A stretch of 51,723 nucleotides of DNA from an uncultured Methanomicrobiales archaeon (GCA_903926075.1 CAIYHQ010000112.1:1-51723); one strand, 5' to 3'; numbered from the stretch's first letter, positions 1-8,069 are shown. Notes: a model not told the origin generated them from the letters alone. Numbers and translations: made by a program.

Positions 1-726
1 GGGCGTATGCCCGAATACGAACATGAACGGCCGGGTGTCCTGTGTGAGCTGTTCATCTAACCAGGTCTGGTTCACGGTTTCCTTGGTACCATTGTTTGGA
101 AAATATTCATCGAGGGCAATGAATTTTGCACCTTTATGTGTGAAAGAATATGTAAGTTTCTCTTCACCGGGCGGACCGATGGTCGGCATACCGGATGCCA
201 CAGTGGCTCGATAGTCGTTAAGGAGGGCAGGAATTGGAATATTTCCCAGGTCATCCTCGTGATTCCCCCTTATAACATATATTGTGATTCCAGTCCTAGT
301 CGTAAAATTATAGATTGGAGAGACCGCATCCATCCAGTTCCTGAATTGGGCCGTGTAATTTTTCTTAATCGGTGATGGCAGTATATCGACTGCCCCGTTG
401 ATCAAATCGCCGCTAAATAAGACAAGGTCCGGGTTTTCTGCGGCAATCCTCTTGGCAATAGTGTTAAGGTACGGACTAATTCCGGTTGAGGTTTTCGGTT
501 GGTCACGGGTGTCTCCGAAGACCACGTATTTCCAGGTGTCATTTCTTGTTTTTGTCTTGTTTATTGCAATTTTTTCAGGATGATCATTTATATTCGATAT
601 GAAATAAGTGATGCCTATCTCCTGTATTCCCGGATTTGTAATATCAGCTGATACAAAACCAGGGTAAATAAGCAGTATATTTATGATAATAAAGAGAATA
701 AGAAAAATTCTTTCCAGGTTCCACAT
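1..726 (-). CDS. Secreted calcineurin-like metallophosphoesterase (3' end beyond the window)
   Basis: I translated this frame by hand: it is open from an ATG at 726 to the left edge, 242 codons with no stop. It starts with a signal peptide or anchor (hydrophobic residues 6-26, then VSADI). The metallophosphoesterase metal-site motifs follow in order: FGDTR, SGDLIN, RGNHE and, at the window edge, FGHTP. The family hydrolyses phosphoesters using a two-metal centre; the signal sequence suggests action outside the membrane. The substrate is unknown. Residues 26-54 closely resemble the mature N-terminus of the secreted protein at 40051-40977. The first metal motif is GDTR rather than the more common DxH form, which occurs in part of the family. 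The C-terminus is missing because the window ends. Confidence 0.82.
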   Translation of the reverse strand, partial: MWNLERIFLILFIIINILLIYPGFVSADITNPGIQEIGITYFISNINDHPEKIAINKTKTRNDTWKYVVFGDTRDQPKTSTGISPYLNTIAKRIAAENPDLVLFSGDLINGAVDILPSPIKKNYTAQFRNWMDAVSPIYNFTTRTGITIYVIRGNHEDDLGNIPIPALLNDYRATVASGMPTIGPPGEEKLTYSFTHKGAKFIALDEYFPNNGTKETVNQTWLDEQLTQDTRPFMFVFGHTP

Positions 727-813
727 AATAAATTCACTTAAAGTTCAATACTAATATTGCAATTGAATTCGTCATGATATTATTATTAGCCTTGTCGTAA
801 GAATAGATCTGTA

Positions 814-2052
814 ATGATAAGGAATCCTTTGGGATTTGAAGACGACAGGGATCCTTTCAAAGGAGAGGTCTTTTCAGTCCACGAGATAGCAAATGTTATC
901 TCATCATTATTTGATGATTCAAGGTTACAGGAAATCCGTATAAGGGGAGAAATCACCAATTATGTTCATCACGGAAAAGGCCACCGTTACTTCTCGCTTT
1001 CTTCAGGAGAAGGAGGATATGGTTCAGTAATTCCCTGCGTTATGTGGAAAAATGACGGAGAACGCCTGAAATTTGATTTAAGAAATGGTCTTCTGGTCAC
1101 AGGTTTTGGTACTGTCTCCAATTATGCCCAGGGAGGGAGATACCAGTTCTATGTTACTGAAGTAAGAAGTCTGGGAGCCGGGGATAAATTCCTTCAACTT
1201 GAAGAATGGAAGCGCATGCTTGCTCTCGAAGGTCTTTTTGATTCATCCCGTAAAAGAAATCTTCCAAAATTTCCATTGAAAATAGGAATTGTCACTTCAA
1301 AAACGGGAGCTGTATTTCATGATGTCCTGAATGTATTAACACGGCGATATCCTGTTGAACTTGTCCTTTCTCCAACCGCAGTCCAGGGTGATTCTGCTCA
1401 TGAAGAAATAGCACTTGCAATAAGGAGGGTTGAATCGATGGTAGACCTTATCATTGTTGCACGTGGTGGAGGTAGTTTTGAAGATCTCTTTCCATTTCAG
1501 CACCCCACTGTTGTACGAAGTATCGCATCAGCGAAAGTCCCGGTCATATCTGCAATCGGTCATGAAGTTGATATAACACTTTCAGACCTCGTGTCAGACC
1601 TCCGTGCTCCGACACCGTCTGCAGCTGCAGAACTTGCAGTTCCAGATAGAGAAAATATTCTTAATAATTTTAAAGATATGAGAAAACTGCTTTTGGAAAG
1701 CATCAGAAATAAAATTGAGGATAACAGATTTTGCCTTCTTAACCTTCATGAGCGTTTAATCTCTAAAAGGTTTGAGAGAAAACTTAATTTTGCCAGGGAA
1801 AATGTTGTGATGATCTCTGACAAACTGGAAAATTTAGTAAAACAAAAGATAATGCATGAGAGAATTATTTTAAAAGGTGAGTCAACCCGTTTATTTGCAA
1901 ACAACCCTAACCGGATTTTTGAAAAGGGCTTTTCCCTGACAACAAAAAAAGGAAAGATAATCAGGGGATCGTCGGAATTAGAGAAGGGAGATTGTGTTAA
2001 AATCAGATTTGCACTTGGAAACTGCGATGCAACTGTAGAGAGGATAGAATGA
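814..2052 (+). CDS. xseA: Exodeoxyribonuclease VII large subunit XseA
   Basis: Large catalytic subunit of exonuclease VII, which degrades single-stranded DNA from both ends into oligonucleotides. The 412-residue protein has the N-terminal OB-fold region (about 20-115) and the catalytic domain hallmarks ARGGGSFEDL (near 216), AIGHEVD and RAPTPSAAAE (near 265), followed by a charged helical region and a C-terminal segment (GFSLTT). Length and motif order fit the family. The stop overlaps the start of xseB (ATGA), so translation is probably coupled. Exonuclease VII is mainly bacterial and patchy in archaea, so ancient transfer from bacteria is an inference. Confidence 0.95.
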   Translation: MIRNPLGFEDDRDPFKGEVFSVHEIANVISSLFDDSRLQEIRIRGEITNYVHHGKGHRYFSLSSGEGGYGSVIPCVMWKNDGERLKFDLRNGLLVTGFGTVSNYAQGGRYQFYVTEVRSLGAGDKFLQLEEWKRMLALEGLFDSSRKRNLPKFPLKIGIVTSKTGAVFHDVLNVLTRRYPVELVLSPTAVQGDSAHEEIALAIRRVESMVDLIIVARGGGSFEDLFPFQHPTVVRSIASAKVPVISAIGHEVDITLSDLVSDLRAPTPSAAAELAVPDRENILNNFKDMRKLLLESIRNKIEDNRFCLLNLHERLISKRFERKLNFARENVVMISDKLENLVKQKIMHERIILKGESTRLFANNPNRIFEKGFSLTTKKGKIIRGSSELEKGDCVKIRFALGNCDATVERIE

Positions 2053-2240
2053 CACAGAAAAATTATGAAGATTATCTGAATGAATTGAAAGAGATCGTAA
2101 GAAAAATTGAAGATGATGAAACAAGTATTGAGGAGAGTCTTAAATTGTATGAATATGGCTCGATCCTTGTCACAAAATGTGAAAATCTTCTCAATGAAGC
2201 AGAAATGAAAGTGAAAGAACTCACTAAAGAGTCTTTATAA
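2049..2240 (+). CDS. xseB: Exodeoxyribonuclease VII small subunit XseB
   Basis: This 63-residue acidic helical protein matches the XseB pattern: an N-terminal YEDYLNELKEIVRKIE helix, a short turn with SIEESLKLYEYG, and a second helix CENLLNEAEMKVKEL. Several XseB chains bind the XseA coiled coil and are needed for stable exonuclease VII. It begins inside the xseA stop (ATGA overlap) and its TAA overlaps the ATG of the next gene (TAATG), so the three genes form a tight operon. The size is slightly shorter than the usual 70-80 residues. Confidence 0.92.
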   Translation: MTQKNYEDYLNELKEIVRKIEDDETSIEESLKLYEYGSILVTKCENLLNEAEMKVKELTKESL

Positions 2241-3667
2241 TGAAGAATCATTCTCTAAATAAAAATTCAATTTCCGATTTAATTCGTAATGAAGAGAAAA
2301 GATCAGTAATTATTCTTGCTTTGGCTATAATCATCTATTCCATTACTTTTTCATACCTTTCCATTCGCGGACACATGCTGTACCTAACCGGTGCTGATCT
2401 TGCAATATTTGAACAGTCATTCTGGTCAACATTGCATGGAGAGTTCTTTTACACTTCAATTGGTGGTGGTTCACAGTTTGGTATTCACAACTCACCTGTT
2501 CTTTTTTTAGTTATTCCGTTTTACGCTGTATTTCAAAATACTGAAACTCTTCTTGTCGTTCAGAGTGTCCTTCTTGCTCTTGGTGCATTCCCTCTTTATC
2601 TTATTGGCAAAAAAGCTCATAGTGCTAAAATCGGACTTTCGTTTGCCTTTTTATATTTAATCTACTCACCTCTTCATGGAGTAAATCTTATTGATTTCCA
2701 CGAAATCGCATTTTTCCCCCTTTTTGCAGGTCTTTGTATATATATGCTCATTAATGAGCGCTGGAACTGGTTTTTTATATTTGCTCTATTAATTCTTTTC
2801 ATTAAAGAGGATTGTGCACTCATTGTTATCATGATCGGGATATTTGGGCTTATAATTCATAGAGCGTCTGATAAAAAAATAAAACTTTTATTGGCAGGAC
2901 TTATTTTAATTGCATCAGCCTGGCTAATCATTTCATTCTTTATTATTATTCCTGCATTTCATCAACCGGGTCAGAGTGTAAATTTGAATCATTATGTGAA
3001 TATACCTGGAAATCTCTTAAATCATAATGATGCCAGGATCTCTTATATTATCCACCTTTTTTTACCAGTTTGCTTTTTACCTCTGCTAGCGCCTTTATAT
3101 TTGATTCCTGCCATACCCGCGTTTGGGGAGACACTTCTACCAGATCGTTTCGAGTACTTTAGTATATTTTATCATTATTCTGCTCTTCTCATTCCGTTTA
3201 TTTTTGTTTCTGCTATTTACGGTTTTAAACGGTTGTTATCTTTGAAAAATGGATATTTAAGTTCAAAAACAAATTTTATTCTTATATTCTTATTAATAGT
3301 TAGTATTATTAGCCTGGTGATAAGCCCTATGTCCATCTTAATAAATGAGACAATAATAAATGGAAAAATGACAGATCAGTTCCGTTTGAACTCTTTTATG
3401 CTCCCAAAAATACCCGAGGACTTTTCTATATCAACGCAATGGGACCTTCTCCCTCATCTGCCACATCGAAACAACCTATATGAGGGCTATAACAAGAATA
3501 CTGACCTTGTAATTATTGATAAAAGTTCAGCATTTATACGTGACATTCAGATGAGTAAAGAAGATCTTGAAAATTATACTAATCTATATCAAAATGGAAA
3601 CCTCATCATTCTGGGAAATCGAGAATCTCCCAGGGTAAAACAACTTCAGACCCATCCCCTGACCTAA
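2240..3667 (+). CDS. DUF2079 polytopic membrane protein
   Basis: A 475-residue protein with about ten hydrophobic segments. The stretch after the first membrane span (GADLAIFEQSFWSTLHG), the FGIHNSPV loop and the FHEIAFFPLFA motif are typical of DUF2079, an archaeal and bacterial membrane family that resembles GT39/GT-C glycosyltransferases in topology. A role in transferring lipid-linked sugars is possible but unproven. Translation is coupled to xseB (TAATG). Its last 62 bases overlap, on the opposite strand, the end of the DUF371 gene. No functional link to exonuclease VII is known, so co-transcription may be incidental. Confidence 0.8.
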   Translation: MKNHSLNKNSISDLIRNEEKRSVIILALAIIIYSITFSYLSIRGHMLYLTGADLAIFEQSFWSTLHGEFFYTSIGGGSQFGIHNSPVLFLVIPFYAVFQNTETLLVVQSVLLALGAFPLYLIGKKAHSAKIGLSFAFLYLIYSPLHGVNLIDFHEIAFFPLFAGLCIYMLINERWNWFFIFALLILFIKEDCALIVIMIGIFGLIIHRASDKKIKLLLAGLILIASAWLIISFFIIIPAFHQPGQSVNLNHYVNIPGNLLNHNDARISYIIHLFLPVCFLPLLAPLYLIPAIPAFGETLLPDRFEYFSIFYHYSALLIPFIFVSAIYGFKRLLSLKNGYLSSKTNFILIFLLIVSIISLVISPMSILINETIINGKMTDQFRLNSFMLPKIPEDFSISTQWDLLPHLPHRNNLYEGYNKNTDLVIIDKSSAFIRDIQMSKEDLENYTNLYQNGNLIILGNRESPRVKQLQTHPLT

Positions 3668-4079
3668 CATTGAGAATAACAGTCATAACAGCCTCATTTT
3701 TTAATAATTTAATAAATTGATGTGGGATATCAATAGCACTGAAATTGCTCATTATTCCTATTGTTCTGTCGCAGGTGAAATTGCTTTTTCGCCATACAAT
3801 ATCGGTCTTGTGGTTAAGTGAGAGATTTGGTCCTCCTTCTGATTGGATTGTCACCAGGATTCCGCCACAGGAGAGTGTCGTTGTAAGAATTGATCCAGGA
3901 CTATTGAGAATTTTTTTAAATGAACTGGATAGATCAAAAGCTCCCTTTGATGCTGAAACTCCTATTATACAAGTACCCCTTTTACTCAAATGAGGTTCTT
4001 TTGTTATTTCAAAAGTCGTTTTATGTTTTCCTGTTATGTTCACATGGCCCCTGCATTCAATTGTCTCTGTTACTTCGAG
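3606..4079 (-). CDS. DUF371 family protein
   Basis: Conserved small archaeal protein of unknown function. The N-terminus (TIECRGHVNIT then HKTTFEITKE, GTCIIGVSA) has the conserved pattern of DUF371. I chose the ATG at 4079 (MLEVTETIEC) because it fits where the family usually begins; an in-frame ATG at 4103 adds eight residues. No clear ribosome binding site precedes either start. It is divergent from the zinc-finger gene at 4116, leaving only a few tens of bases for both promoters, and convergent with the DUF2079 gene, with a 62-base overlap of coding ends. Confidence 0.72.
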   Translation of the reverse strand, partial: LEVTETIECRGHVNITGKHKTTFEITKEPHLSKRGTCIIGVSASKGAFDLSSSFKKILNSPGSILTTTLSCGGILVTIQSEGGPNLSLNHKTDIVWRKSNFTCDRTIGIMSNFSAIDIPHQFIKLLKNEAVMTVILNVRSGDGSEVVLPWEILDFPE

Positions 4080-4115
4080 CATTTTATGAGGATTGGTGTG
4101 CATTCATACATCATT

Positions 4116-4712
4116 ATGTTCTCTCTTTTCTGTGAGCAGTGCGGTGAAGAAACAGACCATCAGCCTGTGAGTGATTCGCATAATAGTCCCTTGAAATGTG
4201 AACTCTGTGGATTTATTACCCAAAACACCATGAAGATGGAAAAACCGTCTTTCAAAATAAAAACAATTCTCTCACGGGGCCCATCTTCTGAGAACGGATA
4301 TGTACTTGCCGGACCTGAAGAGATTCTCTTCTTAAATGATTCTGTTATAACAATAGTTGAAGACATCGAGATAGTTTCAGAAATTACAGGTATAGAACTT
4401 GCACAAAAACGTGTCAACTCTTCACAAGCAAAAGAGATAATGACACTATGGACTCGTGAAACCGGAAGGGTTATCGTGAAATTTTCTGTGCATAGTGGGT
4501 ACAGGACGATTCCGTTGATATTTTCATATGATGGAGATGAGGAGTTTGAAGTCGGTCAGGAAATAAGTATACGGTCGTATCATTTTCGCATAACACACAT
4601 CAAGATGCGCGACGGCTTGCTTATCCGGAGAAAAGATAAAAAAGGTCAGGCAAAAGCGATAACAAGGGTTTATGGGCTCGTAATAAAAAATGTCAGGAGA
4701 AATTATTCCTGA
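4116..4712 (+). CDS. HVO_0476-like zinc-finger protein
   Basis: A 198-residue protein starting at ATG 4116 (MFSLFCEQCGEE). The open frame extends further upstream to 3990, but that part overlaps the divergent DUF371 gene and lacks protein-like character. An N-terminal pair of CxxC motifs (CEQCG and CELCG, 24 residues apart) forms a probable zinc ribbon. The remainder is a beta-rich domain with a run IIPLIFSYDGDEEFEVG-like strands and a basic C-terminus (RRKDKKGQAKAITRVYG). This layout matches archaeal proteins annotated as HVO_0476 family zinc finger. The function is unknown; a nucleic-acid or translation role is only a guess. Confidence 0.75.
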   Translation: MFSLFCEQCGEETDHQPVSDSHNSPLKCELCGFITQNTMKMEKPSFKIKTILSRGPSSENGYVLAGPEEILFLNDSVITIVEDIEIVSEITGIELAQKRVNSSQAKEIMTLWTRETGRVIVKFSVHSGYRTIPLIFSYDGDEEFEVGQEISIRSYHFRITHIKMRDGLLIRRKDKKGQAKAITRVYGLVIKNVRRNYS

Positions 4713-4726
4713 AAAAATAAAATTTT

Positions 4727-5431
4727 TTATCTCCGGTTTAATGTCTTTAATGTAATGTCAGCTGTTGAAAGTCCACTTCTTAAGGCTATTTGATAAGCCG
4801 TCTTATTTTCAACCGTCAGCATTCTGAAATAATATACTGCAGGAGTCGTATTATTATTAGCAAGCTCGACCGCGTTTTCTGGTATATATATAAATAAATT
4901 GTCTCCGATCCTGCTTGTTGTGAAATTGCCTCCAATTTTATTAAACGCATCAGCCGTCATTTGTGCTTCAGGCAAAAAGTTATCAGCCTGAAGGTCAATC
5001 CGTTTTGATTTGCCTTCAGAAAGCCCCGCCGTTTCATTTGATAATAATCCCATCTCATTTTTCGTTATAGCATATTGTCCACTTCCAGCCTCACTACTCT
5101 GGACCGCGATCGGATAGAGTGTTTTTGATGAGACTGAATTCACAATAATACTCAAAGGATCTGTTAAAAATACAGTTGCCTTCTTTGCAGTCGTGTCATC
5201 AAATATTTTTTGGTTGGATGTAATGAGAGGGACACCGTTCGAATCATAAAAAGTTACATCAATTGTAGCAGAATCTCCTGGTTTTGCAACTACCAGACTC
5301 GACATCCAGCTCGAACCAAGAGTTGAAACTACCATGACAATTGCTATGAAGACAATTGCCAGAATACCGAATATCTTTGCCCAGTTTCGTGGATTTTTTT
5401 TCAGCTTTTTTCTATCCGTATCTTTCGCCAT
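4727..5431 (-). CDS. Membrane-anchored hypothetical protein, possible degenerate FKBP-like fold
   Basis: This 234-residue protein has a very basic N-terminus (residues 1-20) followed by one membrane span (about 21-45) and a long outside domain. The outer domain begins KPGDSATIDVTFYDSNGVP and later has GLSEGKSKRIDLQADNFLP. These resemble the start and the GMKVGEKKxVxxPPE segment of FKBP/SlyD peptidyl-prolyl isomerases, but the catalytic aromatic residues are not obvious, so the assignment is weak. It is divergent from hsp20 across a 130-base region, which would fit an extracytoplasmic folding role, but this is inference. Confidence 0.55.
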   Translation of the reverse strand: MAKDTDRKKLKKNPRNWAKIFGILAIVFIAIVMVVSTLGSSWMSSLVVAKPGDSATIDVTFYDSNGVPLITSNQKIFDDTTAKKATVFLTDPLSIIVNSVSSKTLYPIAVQSSEAGSGQYAITKNEMGLLSNETAGLSEGKSKRIDLQADNFLPEAQMTADAFNKIGGNFTTSRIGDNLFIYIPENAVELANNNTTPAVYYFRMLTVENKTAYQIALRSGLSTADITLKTLNRR

Positions 5432-5455
5432 TCCAAAAATATCTTGTTTCTGGCC

Positions 5456-5479
5456 AGATAAAGATAGCAGATAAAGATA
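5456..5479 (+). repeat. Tandem 11-bp direct repeat upstream of hsp20 TATA box
   Basis: AGATAAAGATA occurs twice, at 5456-5466 and 5469-5479, in a 13-base period, followed by a partial third copy (AGCGAGATAC, to 5490). The repeats lie just upstream of the AT-rich TATA-like stretch at about 5493-5506 and between two divergent genes. The position is typical of an activator or repressor site, or an extended recognition region for TFB. Confidence 0.5.
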
Positions 5480-5492
5480 CAGCGAGATACAA

Positions 5493-5506
5493 TAATTATT
5501 TATAAT
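5493..5506 (+). promoter_or_regulatory. Predicted TATA box of hsp20
   Basis: The stretch TAATTATTTATAAT is the most TATA-like segment upstream of hsp20. With archaeal spacing, transcription would start about 25 bases downstream, near 5524-5528, which places the CTAAC-N5-GTTA element over the start site. Confidence 0.5.
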
Positions 5507-5513
5507 AACTAAA

Positions 5514-5527
5514 CTAACTCAAGGTTA
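5514..5527 (+). promoter_or_regulatory. HSR1-type heat-shock operator (CTAAC-N5-GTTA) at hsp20
   Basis: CTAAC (5514-5518), spacer TCAAG, GTTA (5524-5527). The same element is found at 20353-20366 in front of the HSR1-like regulator. The palindrome CTAAC-N5-GTTAG was reported as the site bound by the Archaeoglobus fulgidus heat-shock regulator HSR1. Lying between the TATA box and the ribosome binding site, it would suit repression by blocking transcription initiation. Confidence 0.68.
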
Positions 5528-5544
5528 CCCTTTGCTAAAAGGGT
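5527..5544 (+). promoter_or_regulatory. Inverted repeat in the hsp20 leader
   Basis: ACCCTTT-GCTA-AAAGGGT is a perfect 7-base inverted repeat with a 4-base loop, just downstream of the predicted transcription start and 5 bases upstream of the GAGGTGA ribosome binding site. Weak outer pairing (GTTA with TAAC, CTC with the GAG of the ribosome binding site) would extend the stem. It could be a leader hairpin affecting translation or part of a DNA operator. Confidence 0.45.
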
Positions 5545-5561
5545 ATAACGAGGTGAAATTT

Positions 5562-5936
5562 ATGGTTTGGAGATCACAATATCCGTTTGAGGGGATGCTT
5601 CCGGCGATACGTGGCGAGTTCAGGGTTGATGTTCGAAAACATGCGAATGAAATTTTAGTTGTTGCGGACCTTCCAGGTATAGAGAAGGAGAATATCAATG
5701 TTAATCTTATAAATCCAAGAACACTCGAGATAAAATGTGAACACGATAAAGAAACGGATAATGATGACAAAGGATACTTTGTCCGTGAACGGGAATACCG
5801 GTCACTCAGTCAATTAGTAGTACTCCCCCATGATGTCAGCGATGATGGCGCTTCAGCCACTTTTAAAAACGGGGTTCTTGAATTAAAATTAAAAATCATG
5901 AACCCAGAAAAGAGGGGAAAAATTCCTATTGAATAA
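5562..5936 (+). CDS. hsp20: Small heat-shock protein Hsp20
   Basis: ATP-independent holdase chaperone that binds unfolding proteins and forms oligomers in the cytoplasm. I chose ATG 5562 (MVWRSQYPFEG) because GAGGTGA lies at 5550-5556; the earlier in-frame TTG at 5532 falls inside the leader hairpin. The alpha-crystallin domain spans about residues 18-115: VDVRKHANEILVVADLPGI at the start, the FVREREYRSLSQLVVLP strand pair and the family signature FKNGVLELKLK. The C-terminus carries an IPIE sequence resembling the I-x-I tail motif. The 124-residue length is normal. Promoter elements (direct repeat, HSR1-type site, hairpin) suggest heat induction. Confidence 0.93.
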   Translation: MVWRSQYPFEGMLPAIRGEFRVDVRKHANEILVVADLPGIEKENINVNLINPRTLEIKCEHDKETDNDDKGYFVREREYRSLSQLVVLPHDVSDDGASATFKNGVLELKLKIMNPEKRGKIPIE

Positions 5937-6061
5937 AGAATAATTCAGATTATTCTGGTAAAATTATGGAATTTTGCTTTATCATCTCAAATTTTTTCTT
6001 TGTTTAAATTATTGTTTACTTAATCGTTATTTTAAGGTAAAATTACCAATATTATACATTC

Positions 6062-6847
6062 ATGGATAAAAAGAAGGTCAGAGATTATATGACCTCAAAT
6101 GTCGTATCAATCGATGTTAATGGATCAGTCAGTGATGTAATTGAAACAATCGATAAAACACGGCATGACGGATTCCCGGTAGTATCAGGGGATGAGGTTG
6201 TCGGTTATATTTCTGCAAGGGATTTGATATCAGTACCCCATACTACGCCCATTCGTCAGATAATGTCAAGGCACCTGATTGTTGCGGACCCTGAAATGAG
6301 TGTTAACGACGCAGCAAGGGTAATATTCAGATCAGGTATTCAAAAACTTCCGGTAATCAATGAAAAAAATATTCTACTTGGAATTATCTCTAATACTGAT
6401 GTTATAAGGTCCCAGATTGAGCATGTTTCACCAGAGAAGGTTTATGGTTTTATTTCTACCCTTAAGCAGTTGTACTCAATTGAACCGGTTTTAAAACGTG
6501 GTCATATAGAAGTTCATGATCTCCTCCCAACACAGAAAAAGATCTATGAAGATGAGCTGGAAGGCAGGATTTATGAGATAAAACAAGGACTTGCTGAACC
6601 AATTATTGTTGTAAAACGACCTGGACGGAAGATTCTTGTGGATGGGCATCACCGTGCAATTGCAGCAAAAAGACTTGGAATCGACAGTCTTGATGCATAC
6701 ATAATTGAAATTAAAGAAGATATTGAACTTGGACTTGAACGCACTGCGCGTGCACAGAATCTACAGAGTCTTGATGATATCGAGGTACTTGACTACGCTC
6801 ATCATCCCCTTATGGCAATAACCCACCGTCTTGTCCGGAATATTTAG
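6062..6847 (+). CDS. CBS-pair protein with ParB/SerK-like nuclease-kinase domain
   Basis: Two CBS domains (about 6-60 and 65-122, with VSIDVNGSVSDVI and ADPEMSVNDAARVI motifs) are followed by a ParB/sulfiredoxin-like domain (about 140-225) carrying the phosphate-binding motif LVDGHHRAIAAKRLG. ParB-fold proteins include CTP-binding partition proteins and the free-serine kinase SerK of Thermococcus; the DGHHR motif and lack of any ParB DNA-binding helix-turn-helix make a small-molecule kinase more likely than a partition protein. CBS domains usually bind adenosyl nucleotides or S-adenosylmethionine, so the activity is probably allosterically tuned. Monocistronic, with no clear ribosome binding site. 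Substrate is inference. Confidence 0.75.
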   Translation: MDKKKVRDYMTSNVVSIDVNGSVSDVIETIDKTRHDGFPVVSGDEVVGYISARDLISVPHTTPIRQIMSRHLIVADPEMSVNDAARVIFRSGIQKLPVINEKNILLGIISNTDVIRSQIEHVSPEKVYGFISTLKQLYSIEPVLKRGHIEVHDLLPTQKKIYEDELEGRIYEIKQGLAEPIIVVKRPGRKILVDGHHRAIAAKRLGIDSLDAYIIEIKEDIELGLERTARAQNLQSLDDIEVLDYAHHPLMAITHRLVRNI

Positions 6848-6890
6848 GGAGAAGGAAAAACCGGGTTGAACTCCATATAAAATTTTGTTT

Positions 6891-8069
6891 TCAGGAACCA
6901 TCACACTTGTTGTCAAAGTCCTCGTTAAGATAGTATTCTTTTATCACTGAATTTTCTGGTATTACAACTTCCGGCCATATTCTTGTTTTGGAATGAACAA
7001 TAACATCATTTCTTATGACTACCCTTGGTCCGATTACTGTATCATTTTCAATATTGCATCTGTCTCCGATAACAGTACTATTATCGATTATGCTGCCGCT
7101 TATAGTGCAATTTCTTCCTATAACTACTCCATTGTAAATTGATGCTGAAAAGATCCTTGTTTTATTCATTATATTACAATGTTCACCAATTGAGGTGTAG
7201 GGGCCTATAAGAACATTCTCCTGTATTGTTGTGCCCGAACCAATTGCCACAGGGCCGATAATTCTCGAATTATATCCAAGTGAAATGGATCCCCCAAGAT
7301 GAACTGGTCCAAGAATCTGAGCTCCCTTAATTGCAAGGTCGCCTGCAATCGAAGATGATTTTAACTCTGTTAGTTTCCAACGTTCAGCAAGACGTAATGA
7401 TGCCGGATTACCAACATCTGACCAGTTTCCGCGCGCCAGCCATCCATGTATCAGTTTTCCCTCACTGAGTATTTTAGGAAAAAGGTCTTTTGCAAAGTCA
7501 TAGGTCTGTTCTGAAGGTATCATGTCGAACAATTCAGGATTGCAGGAATAAATGCCAGTACTTGCAAGATTACTGAAAATTTCACCAGGGGCCGGTTTTT
7601 CTTTGAAACGTGTAATTCTATATTGAACATCAAGGTCGGCTATACCATATTCCGAGGGCTCATCTATGCTGATTAAACCTATAGTTATCAACGATTTCTT
7701 CAGGGTGTGTTCGCGGAAAAATTCAAGGAGGTTTAAGTCAGTTACATGGTCTCCACCGACAACGAGAAAATTCTGGTCTTCAAGGTAACGTTGAGCGTTT
7801 TTGACACTGCCTGCAGTTCCCATTTTAGTCTTTTCATGAACATATTTTATATCGCAATTAAAAAGTGAGCCATCCCCCAGTTCCTTCTCGATTTTGTCGC
7901 CCATATATCCGAGTGTAATTACGATTTCATGAAACCCCAGATTCGAAAGGTGTGAAACAAGGTGCTGAATTGAAGGTGAATTTACGATAGGGATACAGGG
8001 TTTGGGACGGTCAAATGTAAGGGGGCGGAGTCTCGTCCCTTCACCGCCACACATAATACAGACCTTCAT
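6891..8069 (-). CDS. Sugar-phosphate nucleotidyltransferase with left-handed beta-helix domain
   Basis: This 392-residue enzyme couples a sugar-1-phosphate to a nucleoside triphosphate. The N-terminal nucleotidyltransferase domain (1-225) begins with the signature GGEGTRLRPLTFDRPKPCIP (residues 8-27) and has VVGGDHVTD as the metal-binding loop and FKEKP as a later motif. The C-terminal part (from about 245) has repeated hexapeptides (for example IGPVAIGSGTTI, VIGRNCTISGSII) forming a left-handed beta-helix. This organisation is shared by GDP-mannose and UDP-GlcNAc/dTDP-glucose pyrophosphorylases; I cannot tell which sugar is used. It is a stand-alone gene, so no pathway context helps. Product likely feeds S-layer or glycoprotein glycans. 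Confidence 0.87.
   Translation of the reverse strand: MKVCIMCGGEGTRLRPLTFDRPKPCIPIVNSPSIQHLVSHLSNLGFHEIVITLGYMGDKIEKELGDGSLFNCDIKYVHEKTKMGTAGSVKNAQRYLEDQNFLVVGGDHVTDLNLLEFFREHTLKKSLITIGLISIDEPSEYGIADLDVQYRITRFKEKPAPGEIFSNLASTGIYSCNPELFDMIPSEQTYDFAKDLFPKILSEGKLIHGWLARGNWSDVGNPASLRLAERWKLTELKSSSIAGDLAIKGAQILGPVHLGGSISLGYNSRIIGPVAIGSGTTIQENVLIGPYTSIGEHCNIMNKTRIFSASIYNGVVIGRNCTISGSIIDNSTVIGDRCNIENDTVIGPRVVIRNDVIVHSKTRIWPEVVIPENSVIKEYYLNEDFDNKCDGS

Noticed and set aside
23-583. Plus-strand frames at the left edge.
   Set aside because: The minus strand encodes an uninterrupted metallophosphoesterase with ordered motifs, so these are shadows.
3990-4115. N-terminal extension of the zinc-finger gene.
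   Set aside because: It overlaps the divergent DUF371 coding region, lacks a ribosome binding site and is unlike the family; ATG 4116 directly precedes the zinc ribbon.
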